In this document: positions 36,341 through 45,122 of the stretch, piece after piece
Numbering within the stretch: the stretch's first letter is position 1
Layout of the letters: each line of letters starts with the position of its first letter
Assembly (NCBI GenBank): GCA_035447065.1
Contig: DAOTGJ010000013.1
Coordinates: 12,580-76,579 of the forward strand
DNA: 64,000 bases
Origin: CALEMW01 sp035447065
Lineage (GTDB): Bacteria; Krumholzibacteriota; Krumholzibacteriia; LZORAL124-64-63
Direction of reading: 5' to 3'
Translations under genes and position numbers: made by a program
The notes under the pieces: model-generated
Told to the model about the DNA's origin: nothing
Seen by the model: only the letters and a program-made list of their open reading frames with translations
The model's database searches: none

Positions 36341-37634
36341 TGTTCTTCTTCTCCCACTGCACCAGATGGTCGGCCACGATGGCGTCGGCGTCGGGCACGA
36401 GCTCGATGACGGCGGCGTCCTCGAGCTGACGGATGGCGTCGGTCACGGCGTTGGTGGTGCGCTGGGCGCGGTAGCGCCGCAGCACCTCGTCGCGGCACTG
36501 CTCCAGGGGCACCGGGTCGGCCCGCTCCACCTCGACGATGCGGGCCACCACCCAGCCGCCGGGCACCTCCAGGGCGTCCAGCACCAGGCCCTGGCGCACC
36601 TGCTCGGGCCGCAGGCCGATCATGCTGGGCTGCAGCCACGTGGTGGGCAGGGCCGCCACGTTGGGCAGCACCTCGGCGGTGCGGTCGGCCAGCCAGTCCA
36701 TGGCCGCGCCCTGGTCCAGGCGCTGCTTGAAGGTGCGGGCGGCGTCCTCGTTCTCCAGCATCACGCTCTCCACGCGCACCCGCGGCGGCGGCGTGAGGTG
36801 GTGGATGTTCTCCTGGTAGAAGGCCTGCACCTGGTCCTCGCTCGGCTCGTCGGTGGTCACGGCCAGCACGCCCAGGGTCTCCTGGAGCACCAGGTCGCGG
36901 GTGTGGTAGGCGGCGAGGGTGCGCATCTTCTCCCGCTCCGGAATGCCTTGGCGGCGGGACTCGTAGGTCAGCAGGGCCTCGGCCAGCCAGTCCTTGAAGC
37001 ACTCGTCGCGCACCTGCGCGGCGTCGGGGCGGCCGATGAGCCCGTGGAACTCCTGGAACATGAGCGTGCGCGTGAAGCTGCTCACGCGCATGGCGCCGGT
37101 GGGCGACTGGCAGAGCACGGCGCTGCTGTTGCGCAGCTCCTCCTGCACGGCGGGATCCGGCGAAGCGTAGTCCAGGGAGTGCAGCAGCTCCTCGTTCACC
37201 TTCACGTCGTACTTGGCCTTGAGGCTCTGCACGAAGGCGTCGATGGCGGCGAACTGCTTGTCCTTGCGGTCCGCCACGCCCTCCGGCACGGCCAGGGCCA
37301 CGGAGTCCACCAGGGCCAGCACGCTGCGGTGGCGCACGTTCTCGCGCACCTGGTTGACGATCTTGCCGTCCTCCTCCAGGCCCAGGCGTCGACCCTCCTG
37401 GAACAGCAGCGTGTTCTGGATGAGGCGCTTGAGCACGGCATCGGGGGAGGGCAGCACCAGGGCGCCGCCGGCGGCCTGGCTCTGCATCAGGAACAGCTCC
37501 ACGTCCAGGTCCCGGATGGTCACGTGCTCGCCGTTGACCACGGCCAGCAGGGTGTCGTCGTCGGCCGCAAGGGCGGCCAGGGGCAGGAGCAGGAGCAGGA
37601 TGAGCGGGGCGATCAGGGCCCGGCGCTGAGTCAT
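36333..37634 (-). CDS. Periplasmic SurA/PpiC-like chaperone
   Basis: 433 residues with signal peptide (LIAPLILLLLLPLAALAA), an N-terminal SurA-type helical domain starting VVNGEHVTIRDLDVELFLM, and a C-terminal parvulin-like region (about 290-410: PPPRVRVESVMLENEDAART, FKQRLDQGAAMDWLADR, PSMIGLRPEQVRQGLV, VVARIVEVERADPVPLEQ). The His/Cys/Asp catalytic set of active parvulins is not evident, so it may be a chaperone without isomerase activity. Single cysteines occur but no haem site. It is joined by ATGA to the gene upstream and overlaps the giant cytochrome start by 8 nt, which points to a job in folding that cytochrome or the barrel of the same operon. Confidence 0.72.
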   Translation of the reverse strand: MTQRRALIAPLILLLLLPLAALAADDDTLLAVVNGEHVTIRDLDVELFLMQSQAAGGALVLPSPDAVLKRLIQNTLLFQEGRRLGLEEDGKIVNQVRENVRHRSVLALVDSVALAVPEGVADRKDKQFAAIDAFVQSLKAKYDVKVNEELLHSLDYASPDPAVQEELRNSSAVLCQSPTGAMRVSSFTRTLMFQEFHGLIGRPDAAQVRDECFKDWLAEALLTYESRRQGIPEREKMRTLAAYHTRDLVLQETLGVLAVTTDEPSEDQVQAFYQENIHHLTPPPRVRVESVMLENEDAARTFKQRLDQGAAMDWLADRTAEVLPNVAALPTTWLQPSMIGLRPEQVRQGLVLDALEVPGGWVVARIVEVERADPVPLEQCRDEVLRRYRAQRTTNAVTDAIRQLEDAAVIELVPDADAIVADHLVQWEKKNNA

Positions 37635-38737
37635 GGGTTGGCCTCCGTATGGATTCCGAGCTCGGCCGCCAGGCGCTGCGCCGTCCGGTGCAGCACGCCG
37701 CGGGTGGAGCGGGAGTGGACGATGCCGAACCAGCCCTCCTCGGGCCGGTCGTCTTGGTAGAGGGTGACGCAATCCAGGATCACGCCCTCGGACAGGTCCG
37801 TGAGCCGGACCGTGTACGTGAACGACGGCAGGGCCAGCCGCGGCGCCGCGGAGGCGCCGGGGTCCAGGTCCACGGCGGGGCCGATGCCAGCCGCGCCGTC
37901 GTAGGAGATGATGTCCGCGGACAGCAGCCGCGCGGGGCCCAGGGCCGCGGCCAGGGCCTGCTGGCCGGCGGCGTCCACCAGGCGCGGGTCGTGCCCCGAC
38001 TCCAGCAGCAGGTGGTTCACCACGCCGGGGTCGGGCAGCGTGAAGCCGCCGTCGTCCAGCAGGGTCTGCAGCAGGGTGTGGGTGGCGGTCACGCCGTCGG
38101 CGCGCTCCAGGCCGCGCACGTGCACGGGCAGGGCGATCAGCAGGTCGTCGCCGGGCTCGGGGCGGTGGCGGGCCACGTCCAGCAGCAGGGCGGCCACCAC
38201 GCGGTCCACGGCGTCGCGCCAGGCGTCGGGCTCGGTCCAGGCCTCCGGCTCCATGGCGCCGGCGCCCAGCAGGCGGCCGTCGGCGGCGTCGATGAGGCGG
38301 CCCGCGGCCAGCACGATCCCCGTGTCGAAGAGCAGGTCCACCACCACCACGCGGCGGGCGCCGGTCTCGTGGAGCACGTCGTGGAGGAAATCGCGGCCCA
38401 GGTCCAGGCCGCTGCGCACGCGGTGGCGGCGCTGCAGCTCGTCCAGGAGGCCGGGGTCCACGGCGCCCATCGCCGACGCGGCCACGGCGGCCTCGCCGGC
38501 GGCGCGCAGCTCGGCCACCGGCGCGGGCAGGAACTGGCGCGTGCGCGCATCCAGGAAGAGCAGGGGCGCCACGGGTTCGATGAGGGGGACGTAGGAGGGG
38601 ATGGGCTCCCGGCGCGGAGGCGGGGCGTCGTCCTGGGCCGCGGCGGCCGCCGGCAGGCAGGCGCAGGCCAGCCACGCCGCGAGGGCGAGGCGGACGGTGC
38701 GGCGGTGTCGGCGCGCTCGCTTCACGGTCCCTCCCAT
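37631..38737 (-). CDS. Exported protein of unknown function, possibly CsgG/TolB-N-like
   Basis: Up to 368 residues; signal peptide (LALAAWLACACLPAAAAA). The body has alternating beta/alpha segments (RRVVVVDLLFDTGIVLAAG, DDLLIALPVHVRGLE, ARLLSADIISYDG, TYTVRLTDLSEGVILDC) reminiscent of the anticodon-binding-like fold of CsgG, TolB-N and FlgO proteins; I cannot assign a family. A GTG at 38725 may be the true start, as GGGAGGG precedes it, whereas the ATG at 38737 has no Shine-Dalgarno. It sits between the lipoprotein and the parvulin gene with overlapping starts/stops, so it belongs to the electron-conduit operon, probably in outer-membrane assembly. Confidence 0.6.
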   Translation of the reverse strand: MGGTVKRARRHRRTVRLALAAWLACACLPAAAAAQDDAPPPRREPIPSYVPLIEPVAPLLFLDARTRQFLPAPVAELRAAGEAAVAASAMGAVDPGLLDELQRRHRVRSGLDLGRDFLHDVLHETGARRVVVVDLLFDTGIVLAAGRLIDAADGRLLGAGAMEPEAWTEPDAWRDAVDRVVAALLLDVARHRPEPGDDLLIALPVHVRGLERADGVTATHTLLQTLLDDGGFTLPDPGVVNHLLLESGHDPRLVDAAGQQALAAALGPARLLSADIISYDGAAGIGPAVDLDPGASAAPRLALPSFTYTVRLTDLSEGVILDCVTLYQDDRPEEGWFGIVHSRSTRGVLHRTAQRLAAELGIHTEANP

Positions 38738-39360
38738 CAGCCGCGGCGGCTGGAGTCGCGGCGGTCGTCGCCGCCGTCGTCGCCGCCGCCGGACAGCAGG
38801 GTGTCCAGGCCCTGGCGCACGGCCTTGCGCGACACGTCGTACTGGCTGGCCGGCTGGCCGCCGAAGAGGCTGCGCCAGAACGACGAGCCGTCGGTCTGCA
38901 CCTGCGCGTTCCAGATGCGCGAGCCGGTCACGGTCTCCAGCATGCCGAAGACGACCGTCACCGAGTAGGTGCCGTTGCCGCCCAGCCGCTCCAGGCCGTA
39001 CTCCTGCACGGCGCCGGTGAACACGGCGTCCACGCCCAGGCGCTCGCCCACGGCCTTGAGCTGCTCGGGGGTGAGCTCGTCGGGATCGCCCAGGCGCAGG
39101 TCGTTCCAGGCCTTGCGCACCTCGCCGGTGTCCACCACGCGGAGGCCGTCGTAGGTGAGCAGCTCGGCCAGGAAGACCGACTCCAACCGCTCCGCGGCGA
39201 AGCGGTCCGCGCTCAGGTTGCTGAACGGCGCCACGGCCACCGTGCGGATGAAGCCGAAGTCCACCTCGTCGCTCACGTAGGACACGGGGCCGGAGCCGCA
39301 GCCGCCCAGGACGGCGAGCAGCAGGGACAGGGCGATGGTCGCGGTGATCGTGGTGCGCAT
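38737..39360 (-). CDS. Lipoprotein of the CsgG/GNA1162 type
   Basis: 207 residues. Lipobox at LLAVLGGC (Cys about 21), then a CsgG/GNA1162-like core: VAVAPFSNLSADRFAAERLE, VVDTGEVRKAWNDLRLGDPD, LGVDAVFTGAVQEYGLERLG, TGSRIWNAQVQ. The C-terminus is a Gly/Asp/Arg-rich low-complexity tail. Members of this superfamily sit on the inner face of the outer membrane and help secretion or assembly of surface structures. Start at 39360 (AAGG upstream) gives a compact lipoprotein signal; an ATG at 39372 is less well spaced. Follows the barrel gene by 32 nt, overlaps the next gene by one base. Confidence 0.75.
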   Translation of the reverse strand: MRTTITATIALSLLLAVLGGCGSGPVSYVSDEVDFGFIRTVAVAPFSNLSADRFAAERLESVFLAELLTYDGLRVVDTGEVRKAWNDLRLGDPDELTPEQLKAVGERLGVDAVFTGAVQEYGLERLGGNGTYSVTVVFGMLETVTGSRIWNAQVQTDGSSFWRSLFGGQPASQYDVSRKAVRQGLDTLLSGGGDDGGDDRRDSSRRG

Positions 39361-39392
39361 GGTCGTTTCCATCCTTCGCAGGGGAGGGCCGA

Positions 39393-41576
39393 TCAGAAGG
39401 TCCAGGTGGCCCGCCACTGGGTGTTGAGCGGCGTGCTGTCCACGCCGCGGCGTCGCTGGCGCTGCAGGTCGGCGCGGCCCTCCAGCCGCAGCCGCGGGCG
39501 CGCCCGCCAGGTCATGCTCACGCCGCCGCCGGCCTGGCGGGTGTCGATGCGCGTGTCCCGGGAGTGGTTGAGCGAGAAGCGCAGGTTCAGGCTGCCGCGG
39601 TTCAGCGGCGTCCAGCTCAGCAGGTGGCGCGTGAGCCAGTGGTCCTCGGTGCGGTGCTCGAAGCGGGCCAGGCCCGAGTAGCTCAGCAGCGGGAAGATGG
39701 TCCAGCGCACGTCCAGCTCGGTGTCGTCGAAGCGCGTGAACTCGTCGCCGCCCTCGCGGTCCACCCAGCGGCTGGCCTGCCGCACATCCACCATCACGCT
39801 GGGGCGCGGACGGGTGCGCAGGGTGGTCACCGCGTACCAGGAACGGGAGGAGAGGCCGGTGTTGTCGTCGTCCACGCGGCCGTGGCCGGTCTTCTGCAGC
39901 AGGCGCAGGCCGGGCAGGGGGTCCCAGTTGACGTCCACGCCGTAGTCGTCGCCCACGCGGTGGCGCGCCAGGCTGCGGTCCAGGTCATGACGCCACGACG
40001 CGCGCAGCCAGAGCGGGCGCGACACGTCGCTGGTGGCGCTGGTGGTGATGCTGCGCGTGTCCGTGCTCTGCCGCGACGGGCTCTCCAGCGAGCTCACCGT
40101 GTAGATGGACGACAGGGTCCAGGCGTCCAGGCGCAGGGCGGCGTTGAGGCTGTGGATGGCGCCGTCCAGATCGCGGTCGGGCTGGTCGTCGCTCTCGCGT
40201 CGGGTGAGCGTGGTGTGGTAGCCCACGTCCAGGGTGGAGCTGAGGGCGTAGTCCACGGAGCCCACCAGGCGGTGGCGGCGGGTCACGGTCTCGCGGGCGC
40301 GCGCGTCCACGGCCTGGGCGTCGTAGAGCTCCACCTCGTTGATGAAGAGGTCGGCCTCGGTGGGACCCGTCTTCACGTCCACCAGCTTGAAGCGGCGCGC
40401 GGTCACGGGCTCGCTGAAGGCGAGGGTCCAGCCCTGGCGCCCGTCGGTCCATTCCGTCCACACGGCCTGGAAGACGGCGGGGGAGACCTCGGTCCAGGCG
40501 ATGCCCTCGGGGTCGTCCGTGGTGAACAGCCGCCACTGCAGGAACTCGGGGAAGCGCACGATGCGGTCCGCGTACACGGCGCCGGAGCCCACGGCGGCCG
40601 CGTCGCCGAAGTCCAGCACCACGTTGCGGTAGTCGCCGCCGTACTCGCGCACCGGCGGCGTGTCGTCGCCGATGTTCAGGGCCGTGGGCGTGTCGCGGTC
40701 CAGATCCGACAGTCCGCCCAACGCCACGGGCGCCGGCTCCAGGGGATCCAGGTCCTCGGGCGTGCCGTCCTGGACCAGGCCGGTGAAGATGGGCACCAGG
40801 CGCTCGGCCTCCAGGGGATCCAGCGAGGAGATGGACTCGTGGAAGCGGTCCGTGCGCACCTCCAGCGAGGCGTGGCCGCGGCCCTCCTGCCAGGAGGTGT
40901 CGCCCAGGTAGCGCAGGCCGTGGGTGTCGCGGTCGCGGCGCACGCCGGCGGTCACGGCGTCGTCGCGCGTCAGCGAGCCGGTGTAGAGCAGCTCGCCCGC
41001 GCCGGTGTCCAGCTTCAGGCTGCCGCGCAGGGCCTTGTCGCGGTTCTCGATCCACTGGCCGGCGGCGGTGCGGCGCTCGGCGTCGGTGGCGCCGGCCCGC
41101 AGGCTGGCCAGGCCGCGGCTGAAGCTCTGCTGCACGTAGACAGAGGCGTCCACGCGGCGGTCCTTGCGGGCGCCGAAGCTGAGGCCGTCGTAGTCGCGGT
41201 CGTAGCCGTCCAGGTCGGCGCCGGCGCGGAACTGCTGGCGGCGGTAGTTCAGGCCGAGCGACGGCAGCACGGTGCGCGTGGAATACTGGGTCTCGCCCAG
41301 GGAGCTGCGGCTCTCGCTGTCCTCGTAGAGATCGCGCCAGTCGGCGCGCAGGACCAGGTACCGGCTCAGGCGCAGGGTCTGGTCCACGGACATGTCCAGG
41401 CGCAGGATGTCGGTGGTGAAGTCGGCCTCGCTGGTCAGGCCCTCGTTGTGGAGCTGCCTCACGTCCACGCGTCCGTCCAGCGCCGCGGCGGGGCCGCCCA
41501 GCGCCAGGGTCGCCGCGCACGCCAGGGCGGCGAGGCCGGCCCGGCGGAACGCTTGGGGATGGAGGGGCTTCGTCAA
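39393..41576 (-). CDS. Outer-membrane beta-barrel with an inserted F5/8-type-C-like domain (putative conduit porin)
   Basis: 727 residues. Signal peptide (about 1-33), alternating amphipathic strands throughout (LRADWRDLYEDSESRSSLGE, LNYRRQQFRAGADLDGYD, HASLEVRTDRFHESIS) and a C-terminal aromatic (RATWTF), all marks of an outer-membrane barrel. Residues about 340-430 look different: RIVRFPEFLQWRLFTTDD, FSEPVTARRFKLVDV and DLFINEVELYDAQ resemble a discoidin/F5-8C galactose-binding-like domain. Start is TTG at 41576 with GAGG 8 nt upstream. It heads the operon that ends in the giant cytochrome, so a porin-cytochrome pair analogous to MtrAB or Geobacter Pcc is inferred; no sequence similarity to MtrB (for example its CXXC) is visible. 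Confidence 0.75.
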   Translation of the reverse strand: MTKPLHPQAFRRAGLAALACAATLALGGPAAALDGRVDVRQLHNEGLTSEADFTTDILRLDMSVDQTLRLSRYLVLRADWRDLYEDSESRSSLGETQYSTRTVLPSLGLNYRRQQFRAGADLDGYDRDYDGLSFGARKDRRVDASVYVQQSFSRGLASLRAGATDAERRTAAGQWIENRDKALRGSLKLDTGAGELLYTGSLTRDDAVTAGVRRDRDTHGLRYLGDTSWQEGRGHASLEVRTDRFHESISSLDPLEAERLVPIFTGLVQDGTPEDLDPLEPAPVALGGLSDLDRDTPTALNIGDDTPPVREYGGDYRNVVLDFGDAAAVGSGAVYADRIVRFPEFLQWRLFTTDDPEGIAWTEVSPAVFQAVWTEWTDGRQGWTLAFSEPVTARRFKLVDVKTGPTEADLFINEVELYDAQAVDARARETVTRRHRLVGSVDYALSSTLDVGYHTTLTRRESDDQPDRDLDGAIHSLNAALRLDAWTLSSIYTVSSLESPSRQSTDTRSITTSATSDVSRPLWLRASWRHDLDRSLARHRVGDDYGVDVNWDPLPGLRLLQKTGHGRVDDDNTGLSSRSWYAVTTLRTRPRPSVMVDVRQASRWVDREGGDEFTRFDDTELDVRWTIFPLLSYSGLARFEHRTEDHWLTRHLLSWTPLNRGSLNLRFSLNHSRDTRIDTRQAGGGVSMTWRARPRLRLEGRADLQRQRRRGVDSTPLNTQWRATWTF

Positions 41577-41749
41577 CGGTTCGGCCTCGGAGCTNNNNNN
41601 NNNNNNNNNNNNNNNNNNNNNNNNNNNNNNNNNNNNNNNNNNNNNNNNNNNNNNNNNNNNNNNNNNNNNNNNNNNNNNNNNNNNNNNNNNNNNNCCCGGC
41701 GGAACGCTTGGGGATGGAGGGGCTTCGTCAACGGTTCGGCCTCGGAGCT
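41540..41749. repeat. Identical 55-bp ends on both sides of a scaffold gap
   Basis: Positions 41540-41594 and 41695-41749 are identical over 55 nt and are separated only by 100 N. This is the picture of two contigs that overlap by one k-mer and were joined with a default gap. The true sequence almost certainly has one copy and no gap, so the intergenic space between the barrel start and the divergent cytochrome is about 235 nt. Confidence 0.9.
41595..41694. other. Scaffold gap (100 N), probably spurious
   Basis: Exactly 100 N between identical 55-nt ends; see the repeat entry spanning it. No gene is interrupted because the barrel gene starts at 41576. Beyond it, 41780-41960 is AT-rich and should hold the divergent promoters for the barrel operon and the heptaheme cytochrome, though I cannot place -35/-10 elements with confidence. 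Confidence 0.9.
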
Positions 41750-41966
41750 GGTGCGTTCAGGTCCCGGGCGGGGCTCTGGGGAACGGCTCCAAATATATAG
41801 TGAATGCCTACCAGAATGTTATTTTTTTATCTAATGAGACTGGTTCTCAACTACGCAGGTTCCGGTATGAGTTCTGATCCAGCAATTCATCTTCCAAAAG
41901 AAAATAATCGGTCAAATAGTCAGGATTAATGCTCAAGTGGTGCCTCATGGTGTCGAAAGCAGCGGC

Positions 41967-42797
41967 ATGAAACATCATGCTCGACACCCGCATGGGGCCA
42001 GGCCCCTGGGAGCTCTGCTCCTGACCCTCCTCTGGCTGGGAACGGCCTTCGCCGGCGCGAACCCTCCCGGCCACGCGTCCCTGGACTGCGCCTCCTGCCA
42101 CCTGGGCTCCGCCCGGGCGGTGGATGACCCGGGGACGGCAGACCGGAGCTGCGCCCGCTGCCACGATCCGGGTCCCGCCCCCGCCGGCTTCCACGCGGGC
42201 GGACCGGACCGCTGCACGAGCTGCCACAGCTTCCATGAGCCGGCGAACCTGAAGGCCGGGGGCACGCCGTTCGCCCACGCGGTGGGCAACGACCAGGTCA
42301 CGCGCCACTGCGCCGCCTGCCACGCCGGCGCCAACGGCCCGTCCGGCCTGACCGACGGCCACCGCGCCGCCACGGCCCTCTACCACGGCCAACCGGAGCT
42401 CCTGGCCCAGCTCACGCCCTCGGAAGCCTGCCTCCTCTGCCACAGCCGCGACGACGCCGACCCGCGTCTGCTGGCCCTGGTGGACTCGCCGCCGCGGTTC
42501 CATGCCCATGCCAGCCATCCCAACGGCGCACCCGTGGCGGCGGGCGGGAACGGCGGCGGCTTCGACATCCGGCATCAGGTGGACGCCCGCCTGCCGCTGA
42601 TCGACGGCAGGATGGAGTGCGCCACCTGCCACGACCTCACCGACGACCTCCCGGACCGCCTGGTGCGCTTCGACACCCCCATGGCCATGTGCCTGGGCTG
42701 TCACGAGCGCGGCCCCGGCGGCGGCGCCGGCGCCACCGTGGTGGCGTCGCGGGTGGAGGTCCCCGGTTCCGGGCGCCCCCGGGGTCTGAGTCGCTAG
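41967..42797 (+). CDS. Exported heptaheme c-type cytochrome
   Basis: 276 residues with a signal peptide (GALLLTLLWLGTAFAGA) and seven CXXCH sites: CASCH, CARCH, CTSCH, CAACH, CLLCH, CATCH, CLGCH. Extra histidines (GFHAGG, FHEPANL, RFHAHASHP) could be distal ligands. The C-terminus is Gly/Pro/Arg-rich and ends RPRGLSR without a sorting domain. The ATG at 41967 is taken because it starts the signal peptide; no good Shine-Dalgarno is seen and GTG 41937 is an alternative. Divergent from the barrel-giant cytochrome operon, so likely co-regulated with it, possibly as the periplasmic carrier. Confidence 0.85.
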   Translation: MKHHARHPHGARPLGALLLTLLWLGTAFAGANPPGHASLDCASCHLGSARAVDDPGTADRSCARCHDPGPAPAGFHAGGPDRCTSCHSFHEPANLKAGGTPFAHAVGNDQVTRHCAACHAGANGPSGLTDGHRAATALYHGQPELLAQLTPSEACLLCHSRDDADPRLLALVDSPPRFHAHASHPNGAPVAAGGNGGGFDIRHQVDARLPLIDGRMECATCHDLTDDLPDRLVRFDTPMAMCLGCHERGPGGGAGATVVASRVEVPGSGRPRGLSR

Positions 42798-42819
42798 ATT
42801 CGCCCAAACGCCCGAGACG

Positions 42820-42853
42820 GAAGCGGCGGTCCCCGGGCAGGGACCGCCGCTTC
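42820..42853. terminator. Bidirectional terminator between heptaheme cytochrome and hemL
   Basis: A perfect 14-bp stem (GAAGCGGCGGTCCC and complement) with a 6-nt loop, 22 nt after the cytochrome stop and 23 nt from the hemL stop. U tracts are weak on both sides. Confidence 0.7.
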
Positions 42854-42876
42854 ACTTCCTGATCCGTCCCGACGGA

Positions 42877-44151
42877 CTACAGCGCGGCCAGCACCTTCGT
42901 CACCGCGGCCACGGTGGCGTCCAGGTCCGCGTCGGTATGGGCGGCGGACAGGAAGCCCACCTCCCAGCCCGACGGGGCCAGGTACACGCCCTCCTCCAGC
43001 AGCGCCCGGTGCATGCGGCCGTAGAGCTCCATCTTGGAGCCGTCCACCTGCGCGAAGGCCGTGGGCGCCTCCGGCTGGAACACCGTCCAGAAGAGCGAGC
43101 CCACCTGCACCACCTGGGCGGTCACGCCGGCCGCGGCGGCGGCGTCGCGCAGCCCGGCGCAGAGGCAGGCCGTGCGGCCCTCCAGCTCCTGGTAGAAGCC
43201 CTCGCGCCCCAGCTTGGTCAGGGCGGCCAGCCCCGCGGCCATGGCCACCGGGTTGCCGCTCAGGGTGCCGGCCTGGTACACGGGGCCGTTGGGCGACACG
43301 TGGTCCATGAGGTCGGTGTTGGCGGCGTACGCCCCCACGGGCATGCCCCCGCCGATGATCTTGCCGTAGGTGGCCAGGTCCGGCGTGATCCCGAAGCGCT
43401 CGATGGCCCCGCCCGCCGCCACCCGGAACCCGGTGATCACCTCGTCGAAGATGAACTTGGCGCCGTGCTTCGCCGTGAGGTCGCGGCAGGTCTGCAGCCA
43501 CTCCCGGGTCTGGACCAGCAGCCCGCAGTTGGCCGGCACCGGCTCCACGATGAGCGCCGCCACCTCGTCGCCGTGGGCGGCGAAGAAGTCGCGCAGCCGC
43601 TGCTCGTCGGCCAGGGGCAGCACCACGGTGTGCTTGGAGAAGTCGGCCGGCACGCCGCCGCTGCTGGGCGTGCCGAAGGTGGCCAGGCCGCTGCCGGCCT
43701 CCACCAGCAGGTGGTCGGCATGGCCGTGGTAGCAGCCCTCGAACTTCACCACCATGTCGCGGCCGGTCGCGCCGCGCGCCAGGCGGATGGCGCTCATGAC
43801 CGCCTCCGTGCCGGAGCTCACGAAGCGCACCTGGTCGAAGACCTTCACCCGCTCCAGCAGCGCCTCCGCCAGCAGCACCTCGCGCCGCGACGGCGCCCCG
43901 AAGCTGCAGCCCTCGCGCACGGCCTCCATCACGGCGGCCTCCACGTCCGGGTCCGCGTGGCCCAGGATCATGGGGCCCCAGCTCTGGCAGTAGTCGATGA
44001 AGGTGCGCCCGTCCTCGTCGGTGAAGTGCGCGCCCTTGGCGCTCCGGAAGAACACGGGGTCGCCGGGCACGGACTTGAAGGCCCGCACCGGCGAGTTCAC
44101 GCCGCCGGGCAGCACCTTCTGCGCGCGGTCCCACCAGCTCGCGTTGCTCAT
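42877..44151 (-). CDS. hemL: Glutamate-1-semialdehyde 2,1-aminomutase
   Basis: PLP enzyme that turns glutamate-1-semialdehyde into 5-aminolevulinate. 424 residues. VLPGGVNSPVRAFKSV is the family N-terminal signature; SSGTEAVMSAIRLAR and GCYHGHADHLLVEAGSG bind PLP phosphate and substrate; FDEVITGFR has the PLP Asp; ATYGKIIGGGMPVGAYA has the catalytic Lys. Start 44151 overlaps the hemB stop as ATGA. Last gene of hemC-hemD-hemB-hemL. Confidence 0.96.
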   Translation of the reverse strand: MSNASWWDRAQKVLPGGVNSPVRAFKSVPGDPVFFRSAKGAHFTDEDGRTFIDYCQSWGPMILGHADPDVEAAVMEAVREGCSFGAPSRREVLLAEALLERVKVFDQVRFVSSGTEAVMSAIRLARGATGRDMVVKFEGCYHGHADHLLVEAGSGLATFGTPSSGGVPADFSKHTVVLPLADEQRLRDFFAAHGDEVAALIVEPVPANCGLLVQTREWLQTCRDLTAKHGAKFIFDEVITGFRVAAGGAIERFGITPDLATYGKIIGGGMPVGAYAANTDLMDHVSPNGPVYQAGTLSGNPVAMAAGLAALTKLGREGFYQELEGRTACLCAGLRDAAAAAGVTAQVVQVGSLFWTVFQPEAPTAFAQVDGSKMELYGRMHRALLEEGVYLAPSGWEVGFLSAAHTDADLDATVAAVTKVLAAL

Positions 44152-45122
44152 CGGATCCACCCCTCGCGCAGGGCGTCGCGCCCGTGGTACGTGATGATCA
44201 GGTCCGCGCCCGCGCGCCGCATGGCCAGCAGGTTCTCCATCACGATGCGCTGCTCGTCCACGTAGCCCGCGGCGGCCGCCGCCTTCACCATGGAGAACTC
44301 GCCCGACACGTTGTAGACCACCACCGGGCAGAGGGTCTCCTCCTTCACCATGCGGACGACGTCCAGGTAGGCCAGCGCCGGCTTGACCATGACCATGTCG
44401 GCGCCCTCCTCCACGTCCAGCAGGGCCTCCAGCAGCGACTCGCGCGAGTTGCGGAAGTCCATCTGGTAGGTCTTGCGGTCGCCCTGGGGCGCGCTGTCGC
44501 AGGCGTCGCGGAAGGGGCCGTAGTAGGCGCTGGCGTACTTGGCGCTGTAGGCCAGGATGGCGGTGCTGGTGAAGCCGTGGTCGTCCAGCAGATCGCGGAT
44601 GGCGCCCACGCGCCCGTCCATCATGTCGCTGGGGCTGACGATGTCCACGCCCGCCTCCGCGTGCACCAGCGCCATCTTGGCGAGCTGGGCCACGGAGTCG
44701 TCGTTGGTCACCACGCCGTCGTGCAGGAAGCCGCAGTGGCCGTGGTCCGTGTAGGCGCAGAGGCACACGTCGGTGATCAGGATGATCTCCTGGCCGAACC
44801 GCGCGCGCAGGGCCTTCAGGGCGCGGGGGATCACGCCGTCGGGATCCACGGCGGCGCTGCCGTGGGCGTCCTTGTGGTCCGGGATGCCGAAGAGCAGGTG
44901 CGAGGTCAGCCCCAGCGCCACGTCCGCGGCCACCTCGTCCACCAGCTTGTCCACGGTCACGTGGGTGACGCCGGGCATGCTGGGGATCTCCTCGCACACG
45001 CCCTCGCCCTCCACCACGAAGTGGGGGGTGATCAGGTGGCGGGCCGCCAGATCGGTCTCGGCCACGAGCTCGCGCATCAGCGGCGTGGCGCGCAGGCGAC
45101 GGGGGCGTTGCAGCAGGTTCAT
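44148..45122 (-). CDS. hemB: Delta-aminolevulinic acid dehydratase (porphobilinogen synthase)
   Basis: Condenses two 5-aminolevulinates to porphobilinogen. 324 residues. DVCLCAYTDHGHCG is the zinc-binding cysteine site, so this is a Zn2+-type enzyme rather than a Mg2+-only one; Schiff-base lysines are in AYSAKYASAYYGPFR and MVMVKPALAYLD. DRKTYQMDFRNSRE is also typical. ATG at 45122 overlaps the hemD stop (ATGA) and has GAGGAG upstream. Confidence 0.96.
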   Translation of the reverse strand: MNLLQRPRRLRATPLMRELVAETDLAARHLITPHFVVEGEGVCEEIPSMPGVTHVTVDKLVDEVAADVALGLTSHLLFGIPDHKDAHGSAAVDPDGVIPRALKALRARFGQEIILITDVCLCAYTDHGHCGFLHDGVVTNDDSVAQLAKMALVHAEAGVDIVSPSDMMDGRVGAIRDLLDDHGFTSTAILAYSAKYASAYYGPFRDACDSAPQGDRKTYQMDFRNSRESLLEALLDVEEGADMVMVKPALAYLDVVRMVKEETLCPVVVYNVSGEFSMVKAAAAAGYVDEQRIVMENLLAMRRAGADLIITYHGRDALREGWIR

